Assembly (NCBI RefSeq): GCF_000772105.1
Contig: NZ_CP009354.1
Coordinates: 3,230,491-3,294,490, forward strand
Source of the DNA: Vibrio tubiashii ATCC 19109
GTDB taxonomy: Bacteria > Pseudomonadota > Gammaproteobacteria > Enterobacterales > Vibrionaceae
Direction: 5' to 3'
DNA length: 64,000 nucleotides
A program made the position numbers and the translations under genes. Every line of letters starts with the position of its first letter. Position 1 is the first letter of the stretch. Under the pieces are notes generated by a model that searched no databases, was not told where the DNA came from, and saw only the letters and a program-made list of their open reading frames with translations. Of the stretch, positions 1 to 8,891 are shown piece by piece.

Positions 1-922
1 CCACCAAGGCCATTTTCGAGTCCACCACCACTTGTTTATCTTGCGGTAAGTGAACGATGACATCGGGCTGATAGCGTTTACCCGCTTCATTTTGCAAACT
101 GACTTGGGTTTGATATTCATGCCCTTCACGTAAGCCAGACTCAGCGAGTACGCGCGCGAGTACCACTTCGCCCCAGTTGCCCTGCTGCTTGTTATCACCT
201 TTTAGCGCTTGAGTCAGGTTAAGCGCTTCTTTGGTCATCTGCTCATTTAATCTTTGGAGGTTTTTTAGCTCATGAACTAAGGTGTGACGCTCTTTGGCTT
301 CTTGATTAAAACTGTCGTTCACTTGCTTCTTGAACCCTTCCAGTTGCTCTTTTAGAGGAGAAAGCAAACCATCCAAGCTCTGGCGGTTTTGCTGATCCAC
401 TTTGGCCGTTTTGGCTTCAAATAGCTGGTTGGCAAGCTGTTCAAATTGCTGCTTGAGGCGTTCTTCTGCCTGCTCTAACAGTTGGAGCTTTTCTTGGCTG
501 GCTTTGTTTTGTTGTTCATGTCGCGCTTCTTGCTCACGTAACTGTGCCTCTAGCTGCGATTTTTGCTCACGAATTTGGTTGAGGTCATCGGCATACTGTT
601 GACGTTCCTGCTTCACTGCCTCGAAATAGCGCAGCTTCTCTAGCACTGCCATTAACTTACCGTGAGACTGTTTTAACTCGTAGGCTGACTTGTCACGTTC
701 ACTATCTAGCTCGTCGAGTTCTCGCTGTGCCTCACCGAGTTCTTTTTCTAGCTGCACAATCTGGCTACTGGCAAGGTGCTGATTCGATTCTAATTGTTGT
801 TCAAGAAGCTGATTGTCAAAGCGCATTTTCTGTTTGACCCACCAGCCGACAACCACGCCACTTGCGACGGCACCGGATAGGCCACTGATCAACATAGCTT
901 GATGCTCAAGAATCCATTGCAT
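1..922 (-). CDS. rmuC: DNA recombination protein RmuC, 3' end cut by window edge
   Basis: The minus strand is open from an ATG at 922-920 through base 1, so the N-terminal 307 codons are present and the end lies outside the window. The protein starts with one hydrophobic membrane segment (about residues 8-28, ending in VVVGWWVK). A long Gln/Glu/Lys-rich coiled coil follows (about residues 30-215). After it comes the start of the conserved RmuC nuclease-like domain, with GNWGEVVLARVLAESGLREG and then PDVIVHLPQDKQVVVDSKMA. RmuC is a membrane-anchored protein that limits inversions between short inverted repeats; its PD-(D/E)XK-like fold is predicted from family knowledge. I inferred the start from the membrane segment and the lack of an upstream alternative. 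Identification is confident despite truncation. Confidence 0.9.
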   Translation of the reverse strand, partial: MQWILEHQAMLISGLSGAVASGVVVGWWVKQKMRFDNQLLEQQLESNQHLASSQIVQLEKELGEAQRELDELDSERDKSAYELKQSHGKLMAVLEKLRYFEAVKQERQQYADDLNQIREQKSQLEAQLREQEARHEQQNKASQEKLQLLEQAEERLKQQFEQLANQLFEAKTAKVDQQNRQSLDGLLSPLKEQLEGFKKQVNDSFNQEAKERHTLVHELKNLQRLNEQMTKEALNLTQALKGDNKQQGNWGEVVLARVLAESGLREGHEYQTQVSLQNEAGKRYQPDVIVHLPQDKQVVVDSKMALV

Positions 923-1089
923 AATAAAGATTTAACTGTTCAGAATGAGATACTTTCAATGGTATTTTACCACTGGATAAATGTCCAGTTTGTCGGCTAG
1001 ATATCGAACAGCTAGACTAGGCGCTCACTACCCTGTCCCATACTTGTCGCCAGTGAATCTTAACTGGTTGGTTTTATTGAAGGAACATC

Positions 1090-1995
1090 ATGAACGAGCG
1101 CCGTGCTTTAGGCTTAGGTTTATCAGCAGTACTACTCTGGTCAACGGTTGCCACCGCATTCAAACTCACCTTAGCTGAGTTTTCTCCGATCCAAATGCTA
1201 ACTGTCGCCAGTATCGTTTCCGCGCTAGCACTAATGGCGATTTGTGCCGTGCAAGGTAAGCTGAAAACACTACCGAGCACGTTTCTCTCCAATCCTTGGT
1301 ATTACCTACTGTTAGGTCTAATAAACCCACTCGCTTACTACATCATATTGTTTAAAGCTTATGAGTTACTTCCTGCCTCACAAGCACAAGCGATCAATTA
1401 CAGTTGGGCGATTACACTTACTCTGATGGCGGCGGTATTTTTAGGTCAGAAAATCCGTAAGCAAGACTGGATCGCTTGTACCTTCAGCTACTTGGGGGTA
1501 ATTGTTATTGCCACTCAGGGTGATGTGCTTGGCTTAAACTTTGAAAGTCCACTCGGGGTTGGTCTGGCACTGTTTTCTACCCTACTTTGGGCAAGTTACT
1601 GGATTTTAAATACCAAGAACAAGGCAGATCCGATTGTTGGGGTTTTACTCGGCTTTCTGGTTGCGATTCCATTCGCAATTGGTTTAACGCTGTATGAAGG
1701 GCTGAGCTTTAGCCATATATCAACACAAGGATGGCTAGCCGTCAGCTATGTCGGCCTGTTTGAGATGGGGATTACTTTTGTTCTGTGGCTGAGTGCACTT
1801 AAATTAACTCAAAACACATCGCGTTTGAGTAACCTTATCTTTGCTTCCCCTTTTATCTCGCTGATGTTGCTAGCAACGATAATTGGCGAACAAATTCACC
1901 CATCGACTTTGGTCGGCTTGGTACTGATCATTACTGGCTTAGTGATCCAGCAGATCAAATTTGGCAAAAAAGATCACGCCAAACAGCCGGTATAA
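1090..1995 (+). CDS. EamA/DMT-family transporter
   Basis: This 301-residue inner-membrane protein has about ten hydrophobic segments arranged as two EamA repeats (roughly residues 6-140 and 152-290). That is the usual layout of drug/metabolite transporters. AAGGA lies 7 bases before the ATG. The substrate cannot be read from the sequence; members export amino acids, metabolites or drugs. It stands alone on the plus strand and converges on the HDOD gene, with only a large inverted repeat between them. The C-terminus is short and basic (KFGKKDHAK), consistent with a cytoplasmic tail. Confidence 0.85.
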   Translation: MNERRALGLGLSAVLLWSTVATAFKLTLAEFSPIQMLTVASIVSALALMAICAVQGKLKTLPSTFLSNPWYYLLLGLINPLAYYIILFKAYELLPASQAQAINYSWAITLTLMAAVFLGQKIRKQDWIACTFSYLGVIVIATQGDVLGLNFESPLGVGLALFSTLLWASYWILNTKNKADPIVGVLLGFLVAIPFAIGLTLYEGLSFSHISTQGWLAVSYVGLFEMGITFVLWLSALKLTQNTSRLSNLIFASPFISLMLLATIIGEQIHPSTLVGLVLIITGLVIQQIKFGKKDHAKQPV

Positions 1996-2022
1996 CAACA
2001 CGTTAACACCAACAGGGTCTGT

Positions 2023-2060
2023 TGAGCTAGCCTATCTAGAATAATTGATAGGCTAGCTCA
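2023..2060. repeat. 14-bp inverted repeat at the convergent gene ends
   Basis: TGAGCTAGCCTATC (2023-2036) and GATAGGCTAGCTCA (2047-2060) form a perfect 14-bp stem with a 10-base loop. The right arm and loop encode the last codons and the stop of the HDOD gene. It can fold in either transcript but lacks a T run, so it looks like a 3'-end stabiliser or a factor-independent pause rather than a classic terminator. Confidence 0.6.
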
Positions 2061-2860
2061 CTGCCTTGCCCGCGCACCTCATCAATCTTAGCGGCTAGCT
2101 CAGGTGATACATGTAGTGCTTTAGCCGCTTTACTGTTTTCTAGGTAACTCAGCTTTTCACTCTCTTCCAACATCATATCCCAGCGTTGATGCGCATCTCG
2201 CGCCAGATACATCAAGCAAGCCAGTCGTTTCGACTCTACCGCTTTAGCTGGGTGGTTAACATTGGCGATGGCATCAACAAGCTGATTAGGGAACTTCCAG
2301 CTTTCGGCAAGCACGGCTCCGAGTTCTTGAGCATCGACACCAAGTACTTCTTTTTGCACCTGAGCGGCATTTTCCCCACTTGCCACACGTTGGCTGATGG
2401 CGACCGCTTTTTCAGGCTCTAGAGTATGAATCATGAGTTCACCAATGTTATGCAGCACGCCAGTACTAAAGGCCTCATTGGGGTCAAGTTTGATGTCTCT
2501 CGCTATGGTGCTAGCAATTGTTGCTACTTCAAAGGTTGCCGCCCAATAATCTTTGATATTGAGGGTTTCTATCTTGGGAAACGTCGAAGCAAGTATCGAA
2601 GAAGAAATTAGGTTACGAATAGCACCAATTCCGATACGAACAATGGCATCATTAATATTCGCCACCCCTTTAACACCACCAAATTGAGCAGAGTTTGCCA
2701 TCCTTAGAACCCTTGCCAACAATACCTGATCCATTGCCATCTTATGGGCGAGTTCACCGAAGTCGATCGAATCTCGGTTGACCATTTCCAACAACTCTTG
2801 CAGTACACTTTCGATTCGCGGCAACTCGTTAATACGAGAAATCAGTGCTTGTTGACTCAT
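2036..2860 (-). CDS. HDOD-domain protein
   Basis: I place the start at 2860 because AAGGAG stands 8 bases before that ATG. An in-frame ATG ten codons upstream has no such site. The 274-residue product is almost entirely one HDOD domain (about residues 10-210), a catalytically dead relative of the HD phosphohydrolases. Visible landmarks are VLARVLRMANSAQFG near residue 50, IRIGIGAIRNL-like sequence near 80, and VLHNIGELMIHTL near 140. HDOD proteins act in signalling and stress responses, often beside cyclic-di-GMP systems, but no specific role follows from this sequence. It has no output domain attached. The last codons lie in a strong inverted repeat. Confidence 0.85.
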   Translation of the reverse strand: MSQQALISRINELPRIESVLQELLEMVNRDSIDFGELAHKMAMDQVLLARVLRMANSAQFGGVKGVANINDAIVRIGIGAIRNLISSSILASTFPKIETLNIKDYWAATFEVATIASTIARDIKLDPNEAFSTGVLHNIGELMIHTLEPEKAVAISQRVASGENAAQVQKEVLGVDAQELGAVLAESWKFPNQLVDAIANVNHPAKAVESKRLACLMYLARDAHQRWDMMLEESEKLSYLENSKAAKALHVSPELAAKIDEVRGQGSELAYQLF

Positions 2861-2948
2861 AGAGGTTACTCCTTGCTCTCTTCTCCCCATTTAATATAGG
2901 ACAGAAATTAACAACTAGGTCGATAAGCCTTTCATAAAATGGGGTAAC

Positions 2949-3773
2949 TTATTGCTTTGAGTCTTGTAGCCACTGGCGTGGAGAAGTACCCGAAACATGT
3001 TGAAAAGCGCGAGAAAAGCCAGAGTAGCTACCATATCCAACTTCATCAGCAACCCAGTTAAGAGGTTTGTTTTTTAGCAATAAAGATTGAGCAACCGACA
3101 CTCGCCACTTCTGCACATAATCTCCAGGGGTGTCACCGACAACCTGCTTAAAGGTTTCAATAAACTGAGTGCGTGACATCGCCGCTAACGAAGCCATTTC
3201 GGCAATAGTGTAATGACGGGCTGGTAGTTGGTGAACTGCCGATACAACGGCTGCCAAGCGTGGATGTGCTAAAGCGGAGAAGAGTCCCTGCTCTATCTTT
3301 TGCTCGTCAATTAAGTAGCGAAAGATCAGTGCCATCAATGTATCGCTCAACTTATCCATCATAAATTGCTGCCCTGCAGACTCGCTATGCGACTCTTGAA
3401 ACAACAGCTCAATCACTGGCGTTAAGTTAGGGGCGACTTCAAACGGGATGACCACGACATCTGGCAATGCCGACAACAGAGGGTTCACCTGCCCTGCGCG
3501 ATACTCAACATTAGCGCAAACGAGGTCTGCCCCCTCAGCGACGCCTTCTATCACATGCGGCGTACTACTAGGTAGATAAATGATGCTGGGTTGCGTTAGG
3601 TGATGCGCACTCCCCAATGAGCTTGCCAACTTCAAATGACCAGATTTAAGCACATGAAGATGCCCTTGGTTATGCGGACTCTGCTTGAACGAAGAGACGC
3701 CGCATAATTGGCCAGAATAGAAAACACCAGTGCGGATAGAAAAGTGCCCCATCAATTTTGACAGCAGATCCAT
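2949..3773 (-). CDS. AraC-family transcriptional regulator
   Basis: The 274-residue protein has an N-terminal cupin-like sensing region (about residues 15-110; note the metal- or ligand-pocket style stretch YLPSSTPHVIEG). The C-terminal part is a two-helix-turn-helix AraC domain (about 170-272), recognisable from YTIAEMASLAAMSRTQF, the core GDTPGDYVQKWR, and VGYGSYSGFSRAFQ followed by GTSPRQW. CGGAGGTAAC directly precedes the ATG. The gene is divergent from the YHS-protein gene, 111 bp apart, so that shared intergenic region is its likely target; this is inference. The ligand is unknown. Confidence 0.88.
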   Translation of the reverse strand: MDLLSKLMGHFSIRTGVFYSGQLCGVSSFKQSPHNQGHLHVLKSGHLKLASSLGSAHHLTQPSIIYLPSSTPHVIEGVAEGADLVCANVEYRAGQVNPLLSALPDVVVIPFEVAPNLTPVIELLFQESHSESAGQQFMMDKLSDTLMALIFRYLIDEQKIEQGLFSALAHPRLAAVVSAVHQLPARHYTIAEMASLAAMSRTQFIETFKQVVGDTPGDYVQKWRVSVAQSLLLKNKPLNWVADEVGYGSYSGFSRAFQHVSGTSPRQWLQDSKQ

Positions 3774-3884
3774 GTTACCTCCGAACGATTCGCGTACTTT
3801 TTAGACTTTTAGTCCCTCTATAGACCGGATAAGTCGGCTAATTTATTTCATACAAGATAACCAAACATAGGCAAGGAGCTTGTT

Positions 3885-4361
3885 ATGGCACGCATTAAAT
3901 CAACCGGTAAAAAGCTGACTCTTATGGCAGCGCTACTCGGAACCAGTTTCTCACTGATGGCAGCAGATATAGATATGAGTGTGGATGACAATGATCTAGC
4001 AATCAAAGGTTATGATCCAGTCGCATACTTTACTGACCAAGGTGCTGTGCAGGGCAATCCACAGTTTTCCGCTACCTATAAAAATGCCATTTATCACTTC
4101 GCGAGCGGTGAAAACCGCGATCAATTCAAAGCGGATCCCCAAGCTTTCGCCCCTCAGTATGGTGGCTACTGCGCATTTGGGGTAGCAATGGGCAAGAAGT
4201 TTGAAACAGACCCGCAAGCGTGGAAAATTGAAGACGGCAAGCTTTATCTCAATCTAGACAAAACGGTACAACAGCGCTGGTTAGAGGATACTCAAGGCTT
4301 CATTCAGGATGCAAACACCAACTGGACCAGTATTAAAACAGTTGCTGCGGATAAATTATAA
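3885..4361 (+). CDS. Exported YHS-domain protein
   Basis: The 158-residue protein begins with a basic stretch and hydrophobic core ending LMAADI, a typical Sec signal peptide cleaved near residue 27. The mature part carries a YHS domain (about residues 40-125): LAIKGYDPVAYF, YHFASGENRDQFKADPQAFAPQYGGYCAFG. YHS domains are small, often metal-associated modules found in copper-handling enzymes and as solo exported proteins. AAGGAGCTTGTT precedes the ATG. The role is unknown. The divergent AraC gene is the obvious candidate regulator. Confidence 0.87.
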   Translation: MARIKSTGKKLTLMAALLGTSFSLMAADIDMSVDDNDLAIKGYDPVAYFTDQGAVQGNPQFSATYKNAIYHFASGENRDQFKADPQAFAPQYGGYCAFGVAMGKKFETDPQAWKIEDGKLYLNLDKTVQQRWLEDTQGFIQDANTNWTSIKTVAADKL

Positions 4362-4397
4362 CCCCTTCAATTCTGCTTATTTCCCTTCAATGGAAAA

Positions 4398-4419
4398 CGG
4401 AAGAGCCTAGACTCTTCCG
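4398..4419. terminator. Bidirectional rho-independent terminator
   Basis: CGGAAGAG and CTCTTCCG form an 8-bp stem with a 6-base loop. It is followed by CTTTTTC on the plus strand and preceded by GGAAAA, which gives a short T run on the minus strand. It ends the YHS gene (+) and the convergent flavoprotein gene (-). Confidence 0.8.
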
Positions 4420-4438
4420 CTTTTTCAATCCATTCAGG

Positions 4439-5632
4439 CTAGACCCATTGCCCTGCAACGAAACCGGAACTCCAACACCATTGGAAGTTGTAGCCACCAA
4501 GCCAGCCCGTGACATCCATAACCTCACCAATAAAGTACAGGCCTTTAACCTGCTTACACTCCATGGTTTTTGAGGAGAGGTGGTTAGTATCAACGCCACC
4601 GAGAGTTACTTCTGCTGTGCGGTACCCTTCCGTTCCATTCGGCGCAATCTGCCAGTTTTCAAGCTGAGCGGTGACCGCTTCTAGCTGATTAGCATTGAAC
4701 TGTTTAAGGGGTTTGTCTGCAAATACCTTACGCTCTATCAGGACCTCGACAAGGCGCTTAGGTAGCACTTTAGCCAAGGTGTTTTTCAGGCTCTGGTTTG
4801 GGTGCTTCTCTAGTGAGCGTTGCAGTAGCTCATTAACGTCAACTTCCGGAACTAGGTTGATAGTGACTTTTTGCCCCGCTTTCCAGAACGACGAGATTTG
4901 CAATACTGAAGGCCCCGATAAACCGCGGTGAGTAAACAGTAGTGCCTCTTTAAACACGGTTCCATCTTGAGCTGTGATTTCAGCCGGAATGGCAATACCA
5001 GACAACTCAGCAAACGCTTCTTTATCTTCTTTGTGCAAAGTGAAAGGCACAAGACCCGCACTGGTGGGTACAACGCTGAGATTAAACTGCTCTGCCACTT
5101 TATAACCAAATGGCGTCGCGCCCAGTTTCGGCATGGAAAGACCACCTGTCGCCACGACTAGCGACTCACATTCGATCACACTGGTATTGGCATGTAGCTC
5201 GAAGCCCGCCTCAGTCTTCTCGATATGATGGACATCTTGCTGATAACGTTGAGTCACGCTTGGTAAGTCACACTCAGCCAATAACATTTTAACGATGTCT
5301 TTTGAGTTGTAGTCACCGACACAAAATAGCTGGCCATGATCTCGCTCTTCAAACTCAATCCCATGTTTACTGACCATAGAGATAAAGTCCCAGTTGGTGT
5401 ATTGAGACAGCGCAGATTTAACGAAATGAGGGTTCTGACACAGGAAGTTGTTGGCTGACACATCGTAATTAGTGAAGTTACAGCGACCGCCACCAGCAAT
5501 TAAGATTTTACGTCCAGGCTTTTTGGCATGATCAAGCACCAACACTTTACGACCGCGTTTGCCAGCTTCTGCTGCACACATCAGCCCAGCGGCACCTGCG
5601 CCTATGATGACGACATCAAACTTCTCTGTCAT
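4439..5632 (-). CDS. NAD(P)/FAD-dependent oxidoreductase, HI0933/YhiN family
   Basis: The 397-residue flavoprotein opens with a dinucleotide-binding motif, VVIIGAGAAGLMCAAEAG, at residues 7-24. The family signature GRKILIAGGGRCNFTN follows near 41-56, and a C-terminal FAD contact, LYFIGEVMDVTGWLGGYNFQ, lies at about 370-389. This is the HI0933-like family (E. coli YhiN), whose substrate remains unestablished. Length matches the family. It is a single gene between two terminators, convergent with the YHS gene. Confidence 0.9.
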   Translation of the reverse strand: MTEKFDVVIIGAGAAGLMCAAEAGKRGRKVLVLDHAKKPGRKILIAGGGRCNFTNYDVSANNFLCQNPHFVKSALSQYTNWDFISMVSKHGIEFEERDHGQLFCVGDYNSKDIVKMLLAECDLPSVTQRYQQDVHHIEKTEAGFELHANTSVIECESLVVATGGLSMPKLGATPFGYKVAEQFNLSVVPTSAGLVPFTLHKEDKEAFAELSGIAIPAEITAQDGTVFKEALLFTHRGLSGPSVLQISSFWKAGQKVTINLVPEVDVNELLQRSLEKHPNQSLKNTLAKVLPKRLVEVLIERKVFADKPLKQFNANQLEAVTAQLENWQIAPNGTEGYRTAEVTLGGVDTNHLSSKTMECKQVKGLYFIGEVMDVTGWLGGYNFQWCWSSGFVAGQWV

Positions 5633-5662
5633 GAACTACTACTCAAATAAAAACCAATAAAA

Positions 5663-5687
5663 AAGGATGTGCCTGATGCACATCCTT
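5663..5687 (-). terminator. Rho-independent terminator after uspB
   Basis: On the minus strand a perfect 10-bp stem (AAGGATGTGC/GCACATCCTT on plus) with a 5-base loop is followed by TTTTATTGG. It lies between the uspB stop and the flavoprotein start, so it ends the ftnA-uspB side. Confidence 0.85.
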
Positions 5688-5737
5688 CGCCATTTGCGCG
5701 ACTATTTTAACGGCATTTTGAGCGAATGCCAATTGAC

Positions 5738-6061
5738 CTAAAGAATCATCGCTGCCAATAAGGTTACCGCGAGTAAAGAGGTCGAAAGAATAAATAGCTC
5801 ACGGACTCTATCGCATTTTCCGGTAAACACTTCATCATGATGGTGGTGATACTCTTTGCTCTTGATGTAGTGGAACAAACGAACTTGCTTAGTGACATTA
5901 CCATGAGTGGTAAAGAAACCGTTACCATCAACTTGTTGGTAAAGTAACGGGTGAGCTTCACGCATGATGTATATAAGAGAGCGCAGTGCAGTAAGGTAAC
6001 GAGCCATATTGACTAGAGTTACCATCATTAGCGCAAATAGAATTGTGTCAGCATAGATCAT
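5738..6061 (-). CDS. uspB: Universal stress protein B
   Basis: The 107-residue protein is collinear with E. coli UspB: an N-terminal membrane helix (about residues 5-24), then [37 protein letters not shown], a His-rich segment, [10 protein letters not shown], and a C-terminal membrane helix. UspB is a two-helix inner-membrane protein induced by sigma-S in stationary phase in E. coli; its mechanism is unknown. GGAGG sits 5 bases before the ATG. It lies 71 bp downstream of ftnA on the same strand and near a divergent uspA, the same grouping of stress genes seen in relatives. Confidence 0.93.
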   Translation of the reverse strand: MIYADTILFALMMVTLVNMARYLTALRSLIYIMREAHPLLYQQVDGNGFFTTHGNVTKQVRLFHYIKSKEYHHHHDEVFTGKCDRVRELFILSTSLLAVTLLAAMIL

Positions 6062-6132
6062 CTTTTCCTCCCTACATCTTCTTGTATGCCCAGAGAAAAA
6101 GACGATCTGCTTAGAGTGTCTTACGCTGAAAT

Positions 6133-6660
6133 TTATTCAGCAGGGGCATCCATAATTGAAGATGAACCTTCTTTTGCCAAAGCTGCTAAATCTTTGTCGA
6201 TAAAGAACAGCGCTTTGCCGTCTTCGCCAACTAGATCTAACTTATCTAAGATCCCTTTAAATAACTTCTCTTCCTCGTGCTGCTCTGCAACGTACCACTG
6301 TAAGAAGTTGAACGTAGAATAGTCTTGTGATGTAAACGCAACATGAGCTAGTTTGTTGATTTTTTCCGTAATCATCTGCTCGTGTTCAAACGTCTCACGG
6401 AAGACATCACCTAGGCTATTAAACTCGTGCTTCGGTGCTTCAATTGCACCTAGAATAGGCATCGCACCTGTCTCACTCACGTATGTGAAAAGACGCTGCA
6501 TGTGCTCCATTTCTTCTACGGCGTGTGCGCGTAAAAATTCAGCTGCACCTTCAAATCCTTTGTCTTCACACCAAGCACTCATTTGTAAGTATAGATTGGA
6601 TGAGAAAAATTCGAGATTAATTTGCTCATTCAATTGATCGACCATTGCTTGAGAAAGCAT
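6133..6660 (-). CDS. ftnA: Non-haem ferritin
   Basis: This is a full-length (175-residue) four-helix ferritin subunit, 24 of which assemble into an iron-storage shell. Ferroxidase ligands are visible at Glu17 and Tyr24 ([13 protein letters not shown]) and at Glu50 and His53 (VEEMEHMQ). The second-half ligands are in [12 protein letters not shown] and [13 protein letters not shown]. No haem-binding Met of the bacterioferritin type is apparent, so it is FtnA rather than Bfr. It is divergent from uspA with 156 bp between them and probably co-transcribed with uspB downstream. Confidence 0.95.
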   Translation of the reverse strand: MLSQAMVDQLNEQINLEFFSSNLYLQMSAWCEDKGFEGAAEFLRAHAVEEMEHMQRLFTYVSETGAMPILGAIEAPKHEFNSLGDVFRETFEHEQMITEKINKLAHVAFTSQDYSTFNFLQWYVAEQHEEEKLFKGILDKLDLVGEDGKALFFIDKDLAALAKEGSSSIMDAPAE

Positions 6661-6816
6661 TTACCACTCCTACTAAGTCTATGAAGTTAAATTGACTATA
6701 TCATGTTCACAACCATAACACTTTGTATGCCAAATGTGGATCTGAGATCACTTCAGCAAAATTTATTAACTCAAGGTGCTAATCTTTAATTAAGACTCTT
6801 ACAAGGAGATAGCACT

Positions 6817-7242
6817 ATGAGTTATCAACATATTTTGGTTGCCATCGACCTCTCAGAGGACAGCAAACTCTTGGTCGAAAGAGCCGTGTCCTTGGCAAAA
6901 CCACTCAACGCGTCGGTGTCATTTGTCCATATCGATGTTAACTACGCCGAGCTCTATACTGGCCTAATTGATATTAATCTGGCTGAAACCCAGCATCAGG
7001 CTATCGAAGCCTCACAAAAGCAGTTACAAAATTTGGCGGACCATGCCGATTTCCCAATTAAGCACACGCTGGTCGGCAGCGGTGATCTGAACAATGAACT
7101 GTGCGACACCATTAAAGAGTTCAATATCGACCTCGTGGTGTGCGGCCACCACCAAGATTTTTGGAGCAAGCTGCTATCTTCAACTCGCCAGCTAATTAAT
7201 TGCTCGCCAGTTGATATGTTGGTAGTACCACTCAAAGACTAA
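6817..7242 (+). CDS. uspA: Universal stress protein A
   Basis: The 141-residue cytoplasmic protein has one Usp fold. It starts [22 protein letters not shown] and ends [18 protein letters not shown], both as in E. coli UspA. The ATP-binding loop G-2X-G-9X-G(S/T) of the ATP-binding Usp subgroup is not evident, as expected for the UspA subgroup. AAGGAGATAGCACT precedes the ATG. It is divergent from ftnA-uspB, so the 156-bp interval holds promoters for three stress or iron-storage genes. Confidence 0.93.
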   Translation: MSYQHILVAIDLSEDSKLLVERAVSLAKPLNASVSFVHIDVNYAELYTGLIDINLAETQHQAIEASQKQLQNLADHADFPIKHTLVGSGDLNNELCDTIKEFNIDLVVCGHHQDFWSKLLSSTRQLINCSPVDMLVVPLKD

Positions 7243-7287
7243 ATAGAGTTACACTGCACCCATAGTTTTTGCGAATGAGTCTTAATC

Positions 7288-8172
7288 ATGGGTTATTTAT
7301 CTGCGGTCACTTTATTGTGGGCGTTTTCATTCAGCCTGATCGGTGTTTATCTCGCGGGTCAGGTTGATTCTTGGTTCTCGGTCTTAATGCGTGTGGCATT
7401 AGCGAGCTTGGTTTTCCTACCATTTCTTAAGTTCAAAGGAGTCGATAAAGGGCTGATTGCCAAGCTGATGGTCGTTGGTGGCTTCCAACTTGGCCTAATG
7501 TATTGCTTCTACTACCAATCTTTCCTATTACTTTCTGTACCAGAAGTGCTGCTGTTTACCGTCTTTACACCAATTTATGTCACGCTAATTTACGATCTAC
7601 TTAAACGTCGCTTCTCACCATGGTATCTAGTAACAGCAGTCATCGCTGTCGCTGGCGCAGCCTTTATTAAGTTCGCTGGAATCAATGAGAATTTCATCGT
7701 CGGTTTCTTAGTGGTTCAAGGCGCTAATGTCTGTTTCGCCATTGGCCAAGTTGGCTATAAGTATCTAATGGAGAAATACCATGTCGATCTGCCACAACAT
7801 GCTATTTTTGGTTACTTCTATTTAGGCGCTTTGTGTGTCGCGACGGTCGCTTTCGCCTTAATGGGTAATCTAGACAAAATGCCAACCACGACGACCCAGT
7901 GGAGTGTTTTGGTTTATTTAGGCCTGATTGCTTCTGGTCTCGGTTACTTTGCTTGGAACAAAGGCGCAACCATGGTCAATGCAGGAGCGCTAGCGGTAAT
8001 GAACAATGCGTTGGTGCCTGCTGGTCTCATCGTTAACATTGTGATTTGGAATCGAGATGTGGATATCACTCAATTGTGTATCGGTGGATCTATTATCTTG
8101 CTTTCTTTATGGGTCAACGAAACTTGGGTTAAGCGTAAAGTTGAGCAGAGCTATCAAGCCAATCCACAGTAA
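7288..8172 (+). CDS. EamA-family (carboxylate/amino acid/amine-type) transporter
   Basis: The 294-residue protein has ten predicted membrane segments in two EamA halves. The N-terminus (GYLSAVTLLWAFSFSLIGVY) and the middle (GANVCFAIGQVGYKYLM) resemble the subgroup usually labelled carboxylate/amino acid/amine transporter, which includes E. coli YigM. The substrate cannot be read here. It lies 45 bp after uspA on the same strand and ends at a strong terminator, so it may share uspA transcription. It is not close in sequence to the first EamA protein of the window. Confidence 0.83.
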   Translation: MGYLSAVTLLWAFSFSLIGVYLAGQVDSWFSVLMRVALASLVFLPFLKFKGVDKGLIAKLMVVGGFQLGLMYCFYYQSFLLLSVPEVLLFTVFTPIYVTLIYDLLKRRFSPWYLVTAVIAVAGAAFIKFAGINENFIVGFLVVQGANVCFAIGQVGYKYLMEKYHVDLPQHAIFGYFYLGALCVATVAFALMGNLDKMPTTTTQWSVLVYLGLIASGLGYFAWNKGATMVNAGALAVMNNALVPAGLIVNIVIWNRDVDITQLCIGGSIILLSLWVNETWVKRKVEQSYQANPQ

Positions 8173-8190
8173 TTAGAATCATTAGATGCA

Positions 8191-8220
8191 AAAAAGCTCT
8201 CCATTAATGGAGAGCTTTTT
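8191..8220. terminator. Bidirectional rho-independent terminator
   Basis: A 30-base perfect palindrome: AAAAAGCTCTCC and GGAGAGCTTTTT flank ATTAAT. The A and T runs make it work in both directions, for the plus-strand transporter and the convergent Lys-rich hypothetical gene. Confidence 0.88.
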
Positions 8221-8233
8221 ACTATTTGGAGGA

Positions 8234-8791
8234 TTAATGAAGGTTTGAACTAGTTTGCGCTTCTGACTTTTGTGCGATTAATCGCGACAAGCTCACCTTA
8301 TTTTCCAATTTTTTCTGTTTCTTTAGCAGCTTACGTTGCTTATCTGCAAGCTTGAGCAACTTCTTCTGTTGTTTGTAGTGTTTCTTTATCGCTTTCTTAG
8401 CTTTTTTAAGCGCTTTTTTATCTTCTAAATCAAATATTTCACTGTCTACAGTTTCCGCTTGGCTAGTTTGCAGTTGCGCTTTCTGCAGCAAGGCTTTCTC
8501 TTTGACCTTCTCAACCACTCTTCTGACCGCTTGTGCTTTTTGCTCTGAAGTTTGATTGACTGGAGCAGCAGGCAAAGCTTCTGCAAGTAAAGCGCAGCTC
8601 TGTTGTTGCTCTAACGGTTTGTTTTGACATGCTTGAGGGGGAATAGCAGCTGGCTTGCAAAGAGAGTCTTTAGAAGCAGACGAACGAGCACAGGAACGGC
8701 AAAGGTATTTAGGTTCAACCACCAAACGATGGATATCACCCAAATTTTCCGCAATTTGCTTGCGATTCATCTTACAGAAACGTTTAGCCAC
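8234..8791 (-). CDS. Conserved hypothetical protein with Cys motif and Lys-rich coiled coil
   Basis: The 185-residue protein has two parts. Residues 1-50 start AKRFCKMNRKQIAENLGDIH and contain Cys6, the pair CRSCARSSA near 32-35 and a further Cys near 46, which suggests a small metal-binding head. After a low-complexity linker, residues 85-165 form a strongly basic helical region rich in KK pairs (LKKAKKAIKKHYKQQKKLL). It resembles an uncharacterised family I associate with Vibrio and Shewanella; no function is known to me. Nucleic-acid binding is possible from charge but unproven. It ends at a shared terminator. Confidence 0.75.
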   Translation of the reverse strand: MAKRFCKMNRKQIAENLGDIHRLVVEPKYLCRSCARSSASKDSLCKPAAIPPQACQNKPLEQQQSCALLAEALPAAPVNQTSEQKAQAVRRVVEKVKEKALLQKAQLQTSQAETVDSEIFDLEDKKALKKAKKAIKKHYKQQKKLLKLADKQRKLLKKQKKLENKVSLSRLIAQKSEAQTSSNLH

Positions 8792-8891
8792 GCTACAACT
8801 CCAGCTAAGAATACGAATAGTTCTTAGTAAGATATACCTGCTTGATAACGAATTAGCAAGGACAAAAATCGCACTATTGATACAGTGTTCG

